Of a stretch of 62,811 nucleotides of DNA, positions 62,582 through 62,811 are shown in pieces (position 1 is the stretch's first letter; each line of letters opens with the position of its first letter). This stretch comes from Skermania sp. ID1734 (lineage in GTDB: Bacteria; Actinomycetota; Actinomycetes; Mycobacteriales; Mycobacteriaceae), in the NCBI RefSeq assembly GCF_007489285.1, contig NZ_VLIY01000017.1, positions 47,838 through 110,648 of the forward strand, given 5' to 3'. Both the position numbers and the translations under genes were made by a program. A model generated the notes under the pieces. The model was not told the DNA's origin, ran no database searches, and saw nothing but the letters and a program-made list of their open reading frames with translations.

Positions 62582-62811
62582 GTGCCGGTGGAGTTCCTAT
62601 CCGATGAACAGGCGCGGGCGTTTGGGCGGTTCACCGGGATTCCGACCCGTGAGGACCTGGACCGATTCGCCTTTCTGGATGACGCCGATCTGGAGCTGAT
62701 CAGTCGGCGCCGCAGTGACTATTCGAAACTCGGGTACGGCCTACAACTGGTGACGGTGCGCTGGTTGGGAACGTTCCTGCCGGACCCGTTGGATGTGCCG
62801 GTCGCGGTGCT
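62582..62811 (+). CDS. tnpA: Tn3-family transposase, N-terminal fragment (window edge)
   Basis: The frame from GTG 62582 is open to the end of the window. VEFLSDEQARAFGRFTG followed by DRFAFLDDADLELI and LQLVTVRWLGTFLPDPLDVP is the characteristic N-terminus (DUF4158) of Tn3 transposases, about 1,000 residues when complete. The catalytic DDE domain would lie beyond the window. Confidence 0.88.
   Translation, partial: MPVEFLSDEQARAFGRFTGIPTREDLDRFAFLDDADLELISRRRSDYSKLGYGLQLVTVRWLGTFLPDPLDVPVAV

Larger units (their letters stand above)
62514..62811 (+). mobile_element. Tn3-family transposon, left end only
   Basis: Comprises the terminal repeat at 62514-62551 and the beginning of the transposase gene at 62582. 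It is inserted in the res gene. The rest is cut by the window edge. Confidence 0.85.

Overview
The window is GC-rich DNA with GTG/TTG starts, dense ATGA/GTGA overlaps, several apparently leaderless genes, mycothiol-type arsenate reductases and other actinobacterial families. I read it as accessory DNA, most likely part of a large plasmid, of a Rhodococcus/Gordonia/Nocardia-like actinobacterium. That assignment is inference; no rRNA, complete tRNA or plasmid replication initiator was recognised.

Layout. (1) 1-13.3 kb: plasmid backbone or accessory genes: a ParA ATPase with a small partner, a DUF2637 membrane protein, small unknown genes, an Xre regulator, an NrdH redoxin, a DUF3800 protein, a KfrA-like coiled-coil gene that looks frameshifted, and a D12-class adenine methylase with a C-terminal zinc ribbon. 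(2) 13.8-19.7 kb: a cadmium/lead/cobalt-type metal island: a CmtR-like sensor, a P1B ATPase with an SPC motif, LspA and DUF3703; a 35-residue Cys-rich peptide faces it, followed by CadD, an AraC regulator and a fatty-acid-hydroxylase-like protein. (3) 20.1-26.7 kb: a reactive-sulfur region under a CstR-like repressor with seven copies of a TACCCC-type palindrome: a CstB-like dioxygenase-sulfurtransferase, rhodanese, 56-residue zinc-ribbon peptide, MMPL transporter, DUF2892, DUF302 and TauE/SafE exporter. (4) 26.9-29.5 kb: a TlpA/TlpA/CcdA extracytoplasmic thiol-redox operon running into a second CmtR copy and the stub of a second P-type ATPase. (5) 29.6-44 kb: remnants of a Tn554-like element, then an arsenic island: ArsR, aquaporin, two ArsC, flavin oxidoreductase, an ArsR-ArsN fusion diverging from ArsO plus an MFS transporter, a DrrAB-like ABC exporter, a SigZ-like sigma factor, a 53-residue Cys-rich peptide, PIG-L deacetylase and a methyltransferase.

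(6) 44-62.8 kb: defence and mobile DNA. A serine resolvase is followed by an overlapping toxin-antitoxin-like pair. Next come a type ISP helicase-methylase that has lost its helicase half, a Tn554-like element of three tyrosine recombinases plus a DUF6262-like gene, and an HTH gene leading a PLD-SNF2 helicase / DUF4391 / type III Mod / type III Res operon. The Res gene is cut at its 3' end by the 38-bp terminal repeat of a Tn3-family transposon whose transposase runs off the window.

The parts most worth following up are the multi-gene restriction-like operon, three small Cys-rich peptides embedded in metal or sulfur regulons, the repeated operators that define three separate regulons, and several breakpoints that show how the island was assembled.
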